NCBI GenBank assembly: GCA_051453625.1
Contig: JBOZIK010000001.1
Span: 271,230,256 to 271,294,255, forward strand
Origin: Welwitschia mirabilis
Taxonomy: Eukaryota; Gnetophyta; Gnetopsida; Welwitschiales
Direction: 5' to 3'
DNA length: 64,000 nucleotides
The number at the start of each line of letters is the position of its first letter. Position 1 is the first letter of the stretch. Both the position numbers and the translations under genes were made by a program. Below the pieces are notes generated by a model. It was not told the origin of the DNA, searched no databases, and saw nothing but the letters and a program-made list of their open reading frames with translations. Of this stretch, positions 34,900 to 46,909 are shown piece after piece.

Positions 34900-35250
34900 A
34901 AAGAAAACATTACTATGTAATTTAATTTTTGAAAATTTAGTATAGTAAAGGAGTCTCTCAAATATAATTTTGAATTAGGTATAAAAGTAGTTTCTTATTC
35001 TTACTTCATCAATATCATAGAATCCTTAAAGAAGATAGGTAGTTGGTAATATCTACATACTAAGAATCCTGCTTGTAGGGATCAATGTATACTATGAAAA
35101 ATTTTTTATTAGGAAACCTATCATTAAAAGTATAATTCTTATAGGACTTCTTAGGTATCTTTAAGTGGAAAACACAATCTACAATTAAATTCTTTCTTCC
35201 TCTTTACTAAGTCATTGATAAGATGTACCATGACTATACTTAGAGGGAAA
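34900..35250 (-). pseudogene. RNase H-integrase linker of the same Athila-type pol
   Basis: The minus strand reads DRFPNKKFF then YVDITNYLSSL (about 35,000-35,120), which parallels the F-P-D-E-Q-L and W-Y-A-D-I-V-N-Y-L segment between RNase H and integrase in Athila elements. No RNase H or RT could be read further right, where the sequence becomes unrelated. Confidence 0.5.
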
Positions 35251-36900
35251 AGAAAAACCCTAGTTAGATGTGCTCACATATAAAAGTAAGCTCCAACATT
35301 TATAAAATAAAAAAATAAAATGAATTTTTCATGTCTTAGTGGGTTTTTTTAAATTTAATTTCTTAGTGAATTTTTGCACTTAGGATCAAACATTAGGATA
35401 AAGTTCTATTATGTTGTTATTATGAACTAATAATTTTTATACCTATTAGATAATTCACATGGTCTAGTGGTTTGGTTTTTCTCTATTCATGTAACTGCTA
35501 TGTTATTATTCATTGATGTTATGATACTAGCATGCAAGTTTCTTTTTCTTGAGATATGTCTATTATAACTTTTTGAAAATTTTCCACCTTTTTAAACCTT
35601 ATAGAAATTTATAAAATGAGTGGAAGAAATGAACATCTCCTTTCTAGTATTAGGAGGTATATTGTAAATTATTAAATTTTTCAATATTCCCATCTTATAG
35701 TTTAAAATCTTCTTTGATTTTAAAAGGTTTAAATCCCTCTTGACATTCATAATTATTTCCTACATAGCACTAACAAATATGAATATTGTTCAAACTACCT
35801 AATGTATGATTTTACTCTTGTAGCATGGAGGTCCTTCATCATGAAAATTGCTACCTATGGTTTTGATCCTATATAGCATTAGAAAACCACATTTTAACTA
35901 GATAACTCAAAAATAAGACCTTCCCCTTAGCTATAAAACTATTATGATAAGTGCCATTATTACATTTCTCTATGAAAATTCATTTATATTTAGTCATTTC
36001 CTACTTTGTAAAGCTTTTTCTTCATCTATTTTTAAATTATATTTCTCTTCTACTTTTCATGTGTATTCCATTTGATATGTCATATTATGTGGTTCTCTTG
36101 ATTAATATTACTTTAATACTCTAATGCTAAGGCTTCACTTAAATAATCAATGTCAGCATCATCTTCTTATCATAGAGTAGCAACATCTCTTAGTTTTATT
36201 TTTATAGTACCATTAATTTTGAGGTTTTAGCAAATAGTTTAATCTTAGTCAATGATAAATAAATTATTCAAATGAAAACACATGCATCAAAAGTTATATC
36301 ATAGGAGTAGGATGATCTATTTTTTTCCTCTGTTTTCTTTTCTTCCCTTTATTTTTTGGATCTTATTCCATTCTTTCTAGTGAAAGAACTATCTATTTCA
36401 TCATTAAGGATTCTAAAGCACATGTGATTTCATGCTAAGTATTTTAGTGATGTGATTTTATCTTGTACACATGTATAGCTTTTAACTTTTTGGAAAAAAA
36501 TTCCTTTAGCATATGAACATGTGATTGGTGCTAAGAATTTTTAGCTCATTGATATGTACATATAGTGTTTTATTCATACTTGTGCATTTCTTGCAAATTT
36601 TAAATTTTTTAAAGGAAATTTTAAGAAATTTTAAGAAATTCTAAGTCCAAATTTTTTTCTCTCTAATTCAAGACAAGTTGGAATATTAAGTAAAATACAC
36701 TTTATTTGATGTTTTTTTAACATAGATCATTTTCACTTATAATTTGAATAGATCAAGTTAAGTTTTGGGTGTTGAGTAGGATCCACTTAACTTGTTTAAA
36801 TCAAACCTACTCATTTTTATTTTTTTGGTATTTATTTTTTCATAATTTATGTTACTTTTAAATTTTCAATTTTGTCTAACCTTTAAGATTAGAAATTACC
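35251..36900. other. AT-rich stretch without recognised gene
   Basis: Stops in all frames. A small local repeat of GAAATTTTAAGAAATT lies near 36,615-36,640. Probably retroelement debris by context, but no domain could be read. Confidence 0.4.
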
Positions 36901-37059
36901 CACTCATTAAATATATTATATTTTTACTAGTAATAAGTCTAAGTTGGTAGTGAGCATGATGAGCCTCACGTACGTATCGATTCATGTCAAGAAATGGCAT
37001 CCCATAAGCTTATCTTATAGTTATTAATTATTATAACTACATATTTTAGGATATATTAA

Positions 37060-37420
37060 GAGGTATGTCTCTCTTAAGAAGAAATTTCTTAGGCATTCCA
37101 ACTTCCAAATTCTCATGCATGTCTTGGTAAGCAAGGTGTATTAGCTAAAGACTAAAGGAATAATGATAGGATCTACATGGATTTCATCATCAACTTGATT
37201 GGGATGCATAAGTATAATAATTTAAAATTTACTAAGATATAAGTAGGTTATAAACATTGCATCTACTCATCCTTAAGAGGGGCATATAGCTAAGATTACT
37301 AAAATTTTCCATCAGGTTGGATGCCCAACTAAGATGATTTACAAGGTTTCTCTTCTAATTTTTATTAGAGACAAGGGATTTAACCTTAGAGGGAATATGA
37401 TTGATACTAAGATCTAAAAT
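37060..37420 (+). pseudogene. Chromovirus-like integrase core fragment
   Basis: The plus strand reads IYMDFIINLIG (about 37,170), then after a frame change EGHIAKITKIFHQVGCPTKM (37,278-37,337) and IRDKGFNL (about 37,366-37,390). This follows the gypsy integrase order W-x-x-I-x-M-D-F-I, then the A-x-L-F...L-H-G-x-P helix, then the S-D-R-D-x-x-F box. Here S-D-R-D has become I-R-D-K. It is only a core fragment. The opposite strand and different subtype separate it from the integrase at 33,880-34,870. Confidence 0.5.
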
Positions 37421-37567
37421 TAATAATTTATTTCACTTAATTATCTAATTATTTATAATGATTATATTAAAATTTACTACATTTACCTAAGAATTTTTAA
37501 ATAAAATTAGTTTAACTTTTAATATGTGTGATTATTGTTTATGTTTTTATGGGATTAGATTTATTAC

Positions 37568-37873
37568 TTTTTCATGATATTGTAAATTAGATAGATCAGT
37601 TAAATTATGAATGTAATCAAGATTTGTTTTAAATAAGTATATCTCACTATTATAATTCTTTTTATTTTTTTAACATCTTTTTCATGTTATTGTAATTTAG
37701 ATAGATTATTTAAGTTGTAAATATGAGGAAGATTTATTTCAAATTAACTATACCATTTTGATTTTTTCCTATTATCTCTTTTTCATTTTAATATTACAAT
37801 TTTTCTTTATGTGGAGGATAGATCCATTATTTAGTTATGAATGTAAGTAAGATCACTATTAAAAATCAAACAT
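37568..37873 (+). repeat. Tandem repeat, three units of ~105 bp
   Basis: Units start at about 37,568, 37,678 and 37,781. Each begins TTTTTCAT and continues with an ATTGTAA-like block, TTAGATAGAT, TTAA-TTATGAAT and AAGAT. The third unit has a rearranged front part. Divergence among units is substantial, so this is an old minisatellite-like array. Confidence 0.65.
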
Positions 37874-39060
37874 ATCTTACAACTCATCATATCTTATTCC
37901 TAGTCTATTAGCGTTGCTAATATTGAATGACAAGTTTTAGATTTTATTAGAATCTCTACACTAGTATTAAAAATTGGAATCATGTCCAATGTATAAGTCA
38001 CTCTTTAGGATAATAAAACTAGGCAAAATTAGCATGAATATTTTATATGCATATATATGGTTTTGATATCAATTTCTTTGCAAAACCACATGTTCCTCTT
38101 TAACATCTAGAGGAAGAAACTACTTGAAAATATATTGATAGTAAGTTAATAGGAATCATGAGAAAATATATGACTTCATAGCATAAGAAGTCAGTAGATT
38201 ATAATAAGTCTAACTACACCAACTTCATCAAACTGCAAAATACATTCTACTTAAAGAATGAATTTGAGTCTATCAATCTCATAACAAGTATGAAAAATTT
38301 TTATTTAAGAAATAAAATATGTAAGAACTAATTATACAAATGANNNNNNNNNNGTTTCTAGGAAAAACTAGATTTGCATACATTACATCAAATTAGTTAG
38401 CTGTTGTTTAAAAAATTCATCCTTATGTAGCTACATTATGTCACTACATGATAGTAGGCAACTATTACAAATGACTTTTGATAAGCTTAGTAAGTGTATT
38501 ATTATTACTCAATTATTATTTAAATTTTTTAATACCTAATCCTTTAAAGCTATATTTAAAGTATTACATTGTCATAGTAGATTACATCCAAATAACATTC
38601 TTTAAGCAAATGAATTTATAATGCTAAACATCATTAAAAGGATAAATCTCCATAGAAACAAAAATTATCTTCACCTATTCAATACCATCAGTCTTAGTGG
38701 AAGAAAAAACTACATTAAAGTAGTGCTACTCTGAAGAAGAATAGATATCACTATTTATGTTACAGAAGACAAGGTCATAAACTAACTATTATTTAATACC
38801 TTTATATAAAATTAAATCTTAATAAATTAAGTAAAATACCATGTTTTAAAGTTATTAATTTACATGTATAAATGAAAACATACCTTATGATGAATGTTGA
38901 ATTCTAGTAGTAGTGCAACTGAACATATGATGTATAGGTATGACTATTTTGATGACTATCTATAGGTGATTTTTCCTATATGGATTGGGTATTACTTTAT
39001 GAGATTAAAATGTATTGCTTTTTATATTTTTTAGATTTTCAAAGCCAATTTAAAAAGGAA
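37874..39060. other. Degraded retroelement sequence, not assignable
   Basis: Includes a 10-N gap at 38,344-38,353. By position it should hold gag, protease and the integrase N-terminus of the copia element that follows, but no motif could be read. A TGATATCA block near 38,062 is reminiscent of a copia primer site but is too weak to call. Confidence 0.35.
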
Positions 39061-39064
39061 AAAA

Positions 39065-39340
39065 ATAAAAATTTATAATAAGATTATAATAATGAGGATG
39101 GATGCACATTAATAGAGTTTATGAACTTCCTTGGTTCAAAAGGCATTTGTAATTTTAAAATCTGCCTAAAAGTTCCTCCACAAAATGGAATCATTAAAAG
39201 ATTTAATTAAAATATCATAGATAGAACACATTCAATGAAGTATTCCAATTCATGTTTTTGAAATTCATGAATAAATAAAAAGTAATTTTCTTAATGGAAC
39301 CAAGGCTTTGGATTAGATAGCAGGAGCAACCTTCAATTTG
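39065..39340 (+). pseudogene. Ty1/copia integrase fragment
   Basis: The plus strand reads EDGCTLIEFMNFLGSKGI, then LKVPPQNGIIKRFN, then DRTHSMKYSN. This is the copia integrase core around the third catalytic Glu: N-G-G-E-(F/Y) strand, the invariant P-Q-Q-N-G box (here P-P-Q-N-G) and the R-x-M-L helix. The stops lie between and inside the blocks. It belongs with the reverse transcriptase 1 kb downstream on the same strand. Confidence 0.65.
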
Positions 39341-40029
39341 TCATAAGTCCAAACAATTGATTGTATGGATCCTCAAAAAGAAGGAGCCATAAATAACTAG
39401 CTTTCCTGGACTATCCAAATTCTAGTTCTCTAGATTGTTCTTCTAAAAATGGTATATCTCCTATTAAAAAAATGGAATAGATATAAGTTTTCTCTAACTC
39501 ATCTCCGTATGTATTGGATATAAGGGCTATATCCATATTCATAGCAAACATCATGATAATCCTAGTTTACATGCTTGCATATTTATATTTATGGAATATC
39601 TAATTTGTTATAAAGTATATTTCATGAACATTCTCAATAATTACAAAATCATCATCTCTCATAATGTCATTTTTATAAAACTTCATAAAATAATTTTCAT
39701 CTTGATCTTTTTAATCCATGTTCCTTTCATCCTTTGCAAATATTGAATGCTCAATTTCCTATAACTATGGAGGGGGATATGTCCACTAATTTTAATTTGT
39801 CAGTTCCTTTCATCCAAGATGGTTTATTCACAATACAACTTGGAGGAATTAAGTAATTTTCTATGCTTAGCACATATGAACATGGTTTTAATAGTAACTC
39901 ATTAAATTATTCTAGCCAAAAATTTTATCAATTCTAAATATGAAGATGATATACTTGGTTATATTCTGCTTTATAGGATGTTTATGGTGATAAAAAGAAA
40001 AAAATCTAGAGCTAGGCAAGTCTCTCATG

Positions 40030-40850
40030 CATCTATTAATGATGATGATAAGCTTCACCTAACTTTTGATGGTGACCCAATCTTTTTTAAAGATTTCATT
40101 CTATATAATCATTACATACAAGTTATGAAAGAAGAATAGACTTCCTTTGTAAAAAATGATACATGAAATTTTATTAATCTTTTATTAGATTACACTATAC
40201 TACTTAAGAAATGGATTTTTCATAACAAATATAAATTAGATAATACACTTTAATTATACAGATCTTGACTTATTACTATAAACTATATTAAATAAAAGGA
40301 TTAGAGTACAATAAAGTCTTAGCATAAATAATAAAATGGACTACCATCAGAACTATGATTACTTAGTAGCTTAAAAGGATGAAAAATGCATCAGTTAGAT
40401 ATAAAAACTTCCTTTCTTAATGGAGATCTAGAATAAAAAATATATCTAAGTACAATATAGGGGTTTTAACATGAAAGATAAGGGGAGAAAGTTATGTAGA
40501 GTAATTATGTAATTGTATGAGCTAACACATGATCCAAGAGCAGTTATAAAAAATTCATTAGTCACTTTAATACCATTGGATTTAGACTATTTGATTACTA
40601 GGATGTAGATGCTATATTGTTCATCAAATCTAATGGAGATAGATCTACCTATATAGTGTTTATGTAGATGAGATGTTAATAATTACTACTAATGAAGTTA
40701 ATGTAAATCATATATGCATTCAAAATTTTGATTTAGACTTGACTAGATTTTACCTTGGTGTAGAAATTAAGTAGAAAAAGAAGGAAATATTATAATTCAA
40801 AGGAAATTAATTATAGATTTAATTCAAAAATTTAGATTTAAAAAATGCTA
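40030..40850 (+). pseudogene. Ty1/copia reverse transcriptase relic (C2)
   Basis: Key blocks on the plus strand: KKWIF-NKYKLD (about 40,210-40,240), LDIKTSFLNGDLE (40,399-40,437), then HFNTIGFRLFDY...DVDAILFIKSNGD (40,560-40,640), the active-site strand VYVDEMLI (40,658-40,681), then a FYLGVEIK-like box. The catalytic Y-V-D-D has become Y-V-D-E, a transversion. Reverse transcriptase copies the element RNA into DNA. Several stops and two or more frame changes are visible. Confidence 0.8.
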
Positions 40851-40879
40851 AATATGATATTGTAACTTTATAATAGAAT

Positions 40880-41400
40880 GTAAAAATTGGTATTAATAAA
40901 CAATTGGAATTAATAAATGAAAATAAATATAGAAGAATAGTTGGTAGTTTCATTCATGTTGTCAATACTAGACTTGATATTTCATATGTGGTTGATGTCA
41001 TATCAGATATCTTTATGCAACAAAGGTAAATCATTTAAATGCTAGTATAAGAGTACTAAAATACTTGAAAAGAGAAGAGACTTAAATCTTTTATATAATA
41101 AAAAATTTAAAATTATCTTAAAGAGATATTTAACTTAGAATTTTCTAAATACTTAAGAACTTCTATGTCAACATTAGGATATGTTACATTTTTAAGAGCA
41201 CCATCTTTATCTTGTGATCTAAGCATCAAAGAGTGATAATATGATATTCTATAGAAGTAAAGTATATAATTTCCTTCAAAGCATATAAATAAATTAAATG
41301 ATTAAAAAACCTTTTGAAAGTAGTAAACTTAAATGAAATAAAGATAGCTAAGCTTCTAATAGATACTTGCTATTCTAATTAAAAAACATCTAATGCATCA
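40880..41400 (+). pseudogene. Ty1/copia RT end and RNase H relic (C2)
   Basis: Reads KYRRIVGSFIHVVNTRLDIS (40,927-40,985), matching the copia Y-R-x-L-V-G-S-L-x-Y-L...T-R-P-D-I block, followed by HLNA.IRVLKYLKR-like text, a TFLRAP-SLSCD segment and an EVKYI box that corresponds to the E-A-E-Y motif of RNase H. RNase H removes the RNA template strand. It ends the recognisable pol. Confidence 0.7.
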
Positions 41401-41985
41401 TGAAAGCATTAAAAACTTTAACATAAGGGGTATAAAAAATTAGGAAACTTATACATTAAGTAATAATTATACTAGTATATTTCTTAACCTAGAATAAATA
41501 ACTAAGATTTTGAAAAAACAACTTGATTAAAAAAAATTATAATACTTTTGATCCAACATAGGATTGACTATAAGTTGATGAAAATTATTTTCTAATTAAT
41601 ATTTAGATTCATTTAACTATTCAAGTAACTAAGAAAATCCTTTCTTAATTCTAGTACAATATTAACTAATATGATGAAATGTGTAGTAATTTTTTTCCCT
41701 CTAGTACTATGGGATGTGTAGTACATTTATTAACTAAAATTATGGGATGTATTACATAAGAATGTTGTCACTACATGATGTGTAGAAAACTCAAATTACT
41801 TCTTTGTAAAATGGTTCCCTCATATGGTAACTTCTTTAATGAGCTTTTATTATAGTCTACATTCCTAAGTTTTTCTGCTAGGAAATTTTATTTCCTTGGA
41901 AGAGAGCATATTTTCACATTAAAGAATATTTTTTTAAAGGAATTAATAATATGCATCATGGTAATGCACTTAAAGAAAAACCTTA
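41401..41985. other. Unassigned sequence downstream of C2
   Basis: Contains repeated GATG(A/T)GTAGTA-type words at about 41,680-41,790, possibly the start of a C2 LTR, but I found no partner LTR upstream. No gene. Confidence 0.35.
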
Positions 41986-41989
41986 TTAT

Positions 41990-42239
41990 TTTATTACTAT
42001 TACCAAAAGAAAAAAAATTTACAAAAAGGAAAATAAATTTAAAAATTTATAATTGTCATTCTTAGTGTCATGTTGACAACTGAGGAGATGATAATACTTT
42101 TTTTAAGCTATAAAAAATAAAAATTACCAAAGTAAACTTATTAAACTAGAATAAAAATATAATACTATTTTAAATAAATAACTTGAATTAAAATCTAAGG
42201 CACTTATCTAAGTAGCGATAATCCTTTAGATCCTTATGG
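41990..42239 (-). mobile_element. Untranslated leader of LTR-X element E5
   Basis: Collinear with the E3 and E4 leaders: one TCATT...GATGATA dyad motif near 42,056, then an A-rich stretch, then the primer site. The next interior sequence to the left is C2, so the E5 gag is missing or displaced by the copia insertion. Confidence 0.6.
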
Positions 42240-42260
42240 CCTTTCACAGTAATGGAGCCA
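42240..42260 (-). other. Primer binding site of E5, Athila/Tat type
   Basis: The minus strand reads TGGCTCCATTACTGTGAAAGG, close to TGGCGCCATTGCCGGGGAAGG, three bases from the LTR end. Confidence 0.75.
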
Positions 42261-42263
42261 AAA

Positions 42264-43483
42264 TGTTATGATGTAAATTTGAGCAATCTTTAAGTCCTAA
42301 GGTAAAACCTGTAAATCATAACACTTGCAGAAAATCATACACTAGTATAGATGGGAGTCATGTTGTAATCCCTTAAAGGCACTTGGATAGCAGTTTGAGA
42401 ATTTATTTTACAAAGTATTTTTAATCTTTTTCCTTTAGTAAATAAAATTAAGAACAATGTAAATATAATGCAAGATGAATGATGATGAAATGGAAATGGA
42501 TGAATAATGAATCTATTTGCCTACCAATCTTCTTACTAGTAAGATTAGTTCTTAAATTAATTAGGAAGAGCTATTACTTATCCCTAACCAACATAAGCTA
42601 TAAGATATACCAAATAAAATATGAATAAATGTAAATATAGAAATGCAATACAAAATGAAATGAAATGCAAGATCTAACTAATAATGTTAATCTTAATAAA
42701 GGTTTCCCTTATAATCTAGATCAACTATGAAGTTTTCATAAAGTCATAACCAACATAAGTCATAAGGGACAAGCACATAATAGAAGTAAAATAGTCCTTT
42801 TATTAATCTTGAATGTACATCCACTTATAAATTAGCAACATCTTAATAGAGTATGCATAGCCTAATACCAAGGAAGACTCCTCTTTATAGCTAAGGATGG
42901 ATTTCCTGTCTTTTGATCTCCCCTCACAATAATTTCTGATACAAAAGATGAAATTGGAAGTAAAGGCAAAGGGGGTATTTATAGTTTAAATATTTTAGAA
43001 TAAAAACCCTAAAATTCAAAGAAGAAATCATAGCAACCCACATGAGGCATGTGACTCCATTACAAACATAATTTATTCTATTCATACAAAGTAGTTGTCA
43101 TCTTGGCTATTGTCTAGATGGCCCTGGGGACAATACCCTATAATAAAAAATGATTCATTAGCTTCTAGCCTTATAGTTAGCCTCATAGATTTAGTTCATA
43201 TCAGAATCTTTTCATCTTGGATCCCATCTAGATGACATAGGGGATGACAAGAGTCTTAAGGATTCTATCTAAGAGAATTAACATCTTCATCATTGGTCTT
43301 CTTCTCAAAGTGATAAGTGTCAAAATCTTCCTGAAGTGCCTCCAAATATGTCTAGAATTGCATGTTTCTATGATCATCTCATCAACTCTCCATAGTCATC
43401 ATAATTTCATCTAAATATGTCTAAATATCCTATAAAAGTTCTGGAAATACCCCATCAAATACATACAAGTTATCATTGCAACA
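42264..43483 (-). repeat. LTR5 (5' LTR of E5)
   Basis: About 1.22 kb, TGTTATGATG...GCAACA, with a primer site on the left. It carries two clear dyad motifs (43,097-43,135 and 43,218-43,255). It is closest to LTR6 and LTR7 in wording (ACCAAGGAAGACTCCTCT, GGGGGTATTTATAG, CACATG block). The right flank is the plus-strand Athila relic without a polypurine tract. Confidence 0.75.
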
Positions 43484-43559
43484 AATATAGTTACTAATGT
43501 TGATATAAATCCCCTGTAAAAATATGATGGAAGTTCTATGCCTTTGGATATGAATTACT

Positions 43560-45060
43560 TTTATAAATCTATAGAGTTAAGTTTTACATGAAATAGCTCT
43601 TAACATATCTAATAAAATTATAGATATTCATTTAACATTAATGTCAACATTTAAAGGTGGAAAGAATGATTCCATTTTACATTTAATTTTGTTTGACTTA
43701 CTTGATAAGTTAAATTATTTTAATACTAAAGCAAAAATATGAAGGTATTTATCTATCTTATTAAATGTAAATGAATTTATTTAGTATTTTCAATTACTAC
43801 ATGAAGTACATAGATAGAATTAATAAATAATTTTTTTATAATATATGAACCTAATAGTTTAATAGAAAATCTTAGGGATCATATTATGAACATCAAATAA
43901 GGAGATCAAAATAATTTGATGAATTTTATGATAGATATTAAACCTATTTACATGATGTATTAATCATGAAATAAATTTAATAGAAAAAATCAAAGCATTT
44001 TTAAGAGGGACTAGTATCAAAGATTTAGAAAATTTAGAAATATTATGTATAGGAAGTAACAAAAATTAGAATCTTAAACTCATACAAAAAGCCTTAATCT
44101 AACTCTAAAAATGAACTAAGGATATAAAAGTAAAAAAGGGAATAAGAACATAATCATAGAAGAAAATAAAGAGATCATGAGATTAAGCAAAAAAGTTACT
44201 TACAAAATTATTAAGTTAATAGGTAATAAATTAAAACAAGTTGTATTTTTAACTAAATAAGACAATGATTTATGTAGATAGTATGATCAAGGAAGTCATG
44301 AATCTAAAAGTTTTATATGATACAATACTTTTACAAAGTGGCTAAATGTTAACCAAGTGAACATCATGATTCTTAATGACAGTGAATAATAAAAATTCAA
44401 ACCAGAATCACCATACCCTTATCAGTGAAGAATTTGAAAGAAAATTGGATAAGACCATTTTCATAATTATGTAGGAAGAAACCACAATAAAATAATAAGT
44501 ACTATAAAAATTACAAAAATAAGAAGAAATAGAAAAATAATAATTATATGAGTTTAAAATCTAATAAAGAAAAAACAAAGTAGAATTTGGAAGGTTAGTA
44601 GCTCAACTTAAATCCCCTCTAGAAAGCATTCAAAAAAACTTAAATTTGCTTAAAACTAGATTAGGTAAACCAATTATATAAGACTATAAACAAAGAAGAG
44701 AAAAATTAGAAATGAAAGTGAGACTTAAAACACTTAATATTATGATGCTACTCTAGAATAATTTAAAAATGGTAATGTAGGTAATCCTTCATATTGAGAA
44801 ATATTAGCTAAGAAATGGAATAATAAAAATAATAATAGGAATGAAAAACTAATAAGACTTGTGGTAAATTTAATAAAATAATTATAAGAGACATCTATAA
44901 CTATGCACTTTGTAGATCTCTTTTAAAAGAACTAATAATTTAAGGGCTATAAAGGGTTTACATGCTTAGCCAAGAAGGAAATCTAAAGGAAAATAGGAAC
45001 ATTAAGACATAGAAGAAACTATAGATAAGTAACCATTCTAAATATCTATTATTATCATAA
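43560..45060 (+). pseudogene. Gypsy gag relic, plus strand
   Basis: Placed by being immediately upstream of protease on the same strand. Readable pieces are MSTFKGGKNDSILHLILFD (43,646-43,702), which resembles the start of a Gag capsid, EFGRLVAQLKSPLESI then QKNLNLLKTRL (about 44,585-44,680), and a CR-stop-YDQGSHE remnant (44,274-44,305) that could be a zinc knuckle. Heavy decay makes the domain assignment tentative. The wording is unlike the E3 gag, so it is a different lineage. Confidence 0.45.
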
Positions 45061-45099
45061 GATAACCTAAAAGAATCAAGTATAAAATTCAAGGACTCC

Positions 45100-45420
45100 T
45101 GTTATGAAAATTCAAATTAATTAGGAGTTATTTTTAGCTTTATTAGACATAGGAGCAAGTAGTGATGTAATATCATAAACAACATATGAGTAATTAGAAA
45201 ATGTAGAATTAGATTATTTTAATAGAAGAATATGTCTGCCTGATAAATCTATCATGAAAGTAAAAGGGATAGTAAAACATATCATAATTAAAATCCAAGG
45301 ATTTATTTATCTCATAGATTTAGTATTTTACAAATTAAAATAAGAAAGTAAATCCTATTCTACAATATTACATAAACTTAATTATCCATGATTGATATAG
45401 CTTTATATGTTAGAGAGAAG
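45100..45420 (+). pseudogene. Gypsy aspartic protease relic, plus strand
   Basis: Reads ALLDIGASSDVIS (45,137-45,175), the D-T-G-A-S active-site loop with T to I (a C-to-T change), followed by RICLPDKSIMKVKGIVKHI (about 45,220-45,280), the strand and turn typical of gypsy retropepsins. It lies between gag and reverse transcriptase, as expected. A stop follows the active-site segment. Confidence 0.75.
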
Positions 45421-45969
45421 ATTTTAGAAAATAACATGGAAAACTTTAAAAAAAATCCAAATAACTAAATACGATTAAGATGTCCAAAGAAAGGAAAATT
45501 ATGAAAATACTAAGGCTAAATTTTAAAATAATTTAGAAATAACTAAGAAACATGAAGAATATGATTTTGATAACTTACTTTAAATGGATGTTGAAAAAAT
45601 GCCACTAAAACTAGAGCTTGAGTACTTGAGGTGAAATCTAATAAACATCTAATAATTAATAGTAGTATTTGGCATTTTTAGAAGAAGAAAATTGAGGCAA
45701 AAATTGGAAAGAACATTAAAGCCCTTTTTTCCTCTTATTTATACATAGAAAAAATCATCCTAATATTTTTTAATATAAAATTTACTTAGATGTATTTATT
45801 AAATCTAAAAGATAACCTAAAGGAAGAACAAATCCAAACATGTAAAACATTATAAAGGATGAAATAGAAAATATGCTAAAAGCCATATTTATTTATTTTA
45901 TTTTCAATTATAATTAGATAATTCCTCCCATATTATAATTAAATAGTTATTTATTTTATTTTATTTTAT

Positions 45970-46640
45970 TTTATTTTAGGATGTTAAATGCATCTACATA
46001 TAAAGATCGTCTTCTTCAATAATTTGTAAATTAAGTTTTAGATAGGATAGTAAGGCATCAATGTTATAGTCTTATAGATGATTATAGTGAATATTATTAG
46101 GTTCCTATTATTGCTAAAAATCATGCAAAAACTATCTTTACATATCATTAGGAAACCTTTTTTATAAAGTTTTATCATTTAAATTATGTAATGCTTCTAC
46201 CACATTCCAAAGGTTAGAATACTATATATTTTGATACATTAGAAAATCAATAGAAGTATTCATGAATAACTTCTCAAACTTTGAGAAAGACTCTAACTAT
46301 TTCTTAGATAGATTCAAAAAATTTCTAAAAAGATATGAAGAGAAGAAACTTAAACTAAGTTGGTCAAAAAGCTTTCTAATGATGGAACAAGGAATAATAT
46401 TAGGTCATAATATTTTAAAGAGAGGTATTAAAAATAATGAAAATGAAGTTAAAGTAATTCAAGCTTTATAATATCCCACTAATACAAAAGATTTATTATT
46501 GTTCTTAGAACATGCAGGTTATTATAGGAGGTTTATTATAACTTCACTAAAATATTTCTCTTTTAAATAAACTATTACAGAAAGATGTGAAATACAAATG
46601 GATAGATAATTATTAAGAATAATTTAAAGAATTAAAATTT
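45970..46640 (+). pseudogene. Athila/Tat-type reverse transcriptase relic
   Basis: Blocks in order: NASTYKDRLLQ (45,986), VLDRIVRHQCYSLIDDYSEY (46,031-46,095), PIIAKNHAKTIFTYH (about 46,105-46,150), the active-site region VFMNNFSNFEKDSNYFLDRF (46,256-46,315), EEGIILGH-like MEQGIILGHNILKRGI (46,382-46,430), then YPTNTKDLLLFLEHAGYYRR (46,471-46,530). The catalytic F-M-D-D has become F-M-N-N by two G-to-A changes. The 46,262-46,471 stretch has no stop and is the longest intact piece of reverse transcriptase in the window. Confidence 0.85.
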
Positions 46641-46649
46641 ATAGAATCA

Positions 46650-46890
46650 ACTATACTTTAGGAATCAAATTGGAATTTAGTTTATCATATTATGATTGAT
46701 GCTTCTAATATAGAAAGGTAAGGTTTTCTAGGACAAAATGATGAAATTAGAAAAACTTGTGCTATTTTTTACATAAGTAAAAGTTTTAAGTTTACTTAAA
46801 TAAATTATATAGTAATATAAATATAAATGTTATCCATTATTTTTACTTTTGAAAAACTTAGGCATTACATCTTAAATTATTAAGTAAAGG
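46650..46890 (+). pseudogene. Gypsy RNase H relic, plus strand
   Basis: Reads HIMIDASNIER, GFLGQNDEIRKTCAIFYIS and, after a stop, LSIIFTFEKLRHYIL (about 46,828-46,875). This matches the Athila RNase H order C-D-A-S-D, V-L-G-Q, Y-x-S-K-x-L and V-F-A-x-x-K-F-R-x-Y-L. It breaks off at about 46,890, where the LINE begins; integrase is absent on this strand. Confidence 0.75.
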
Positions 46891-46909
46891 TTTAAACTAA
46901 TTAGCCTCT

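Noticed and set aside
38055-38075. Copia primer binding site upstream of C2
   Set aside because: Only TGATATCA is shared with the expected text and no LTR was found next to it.
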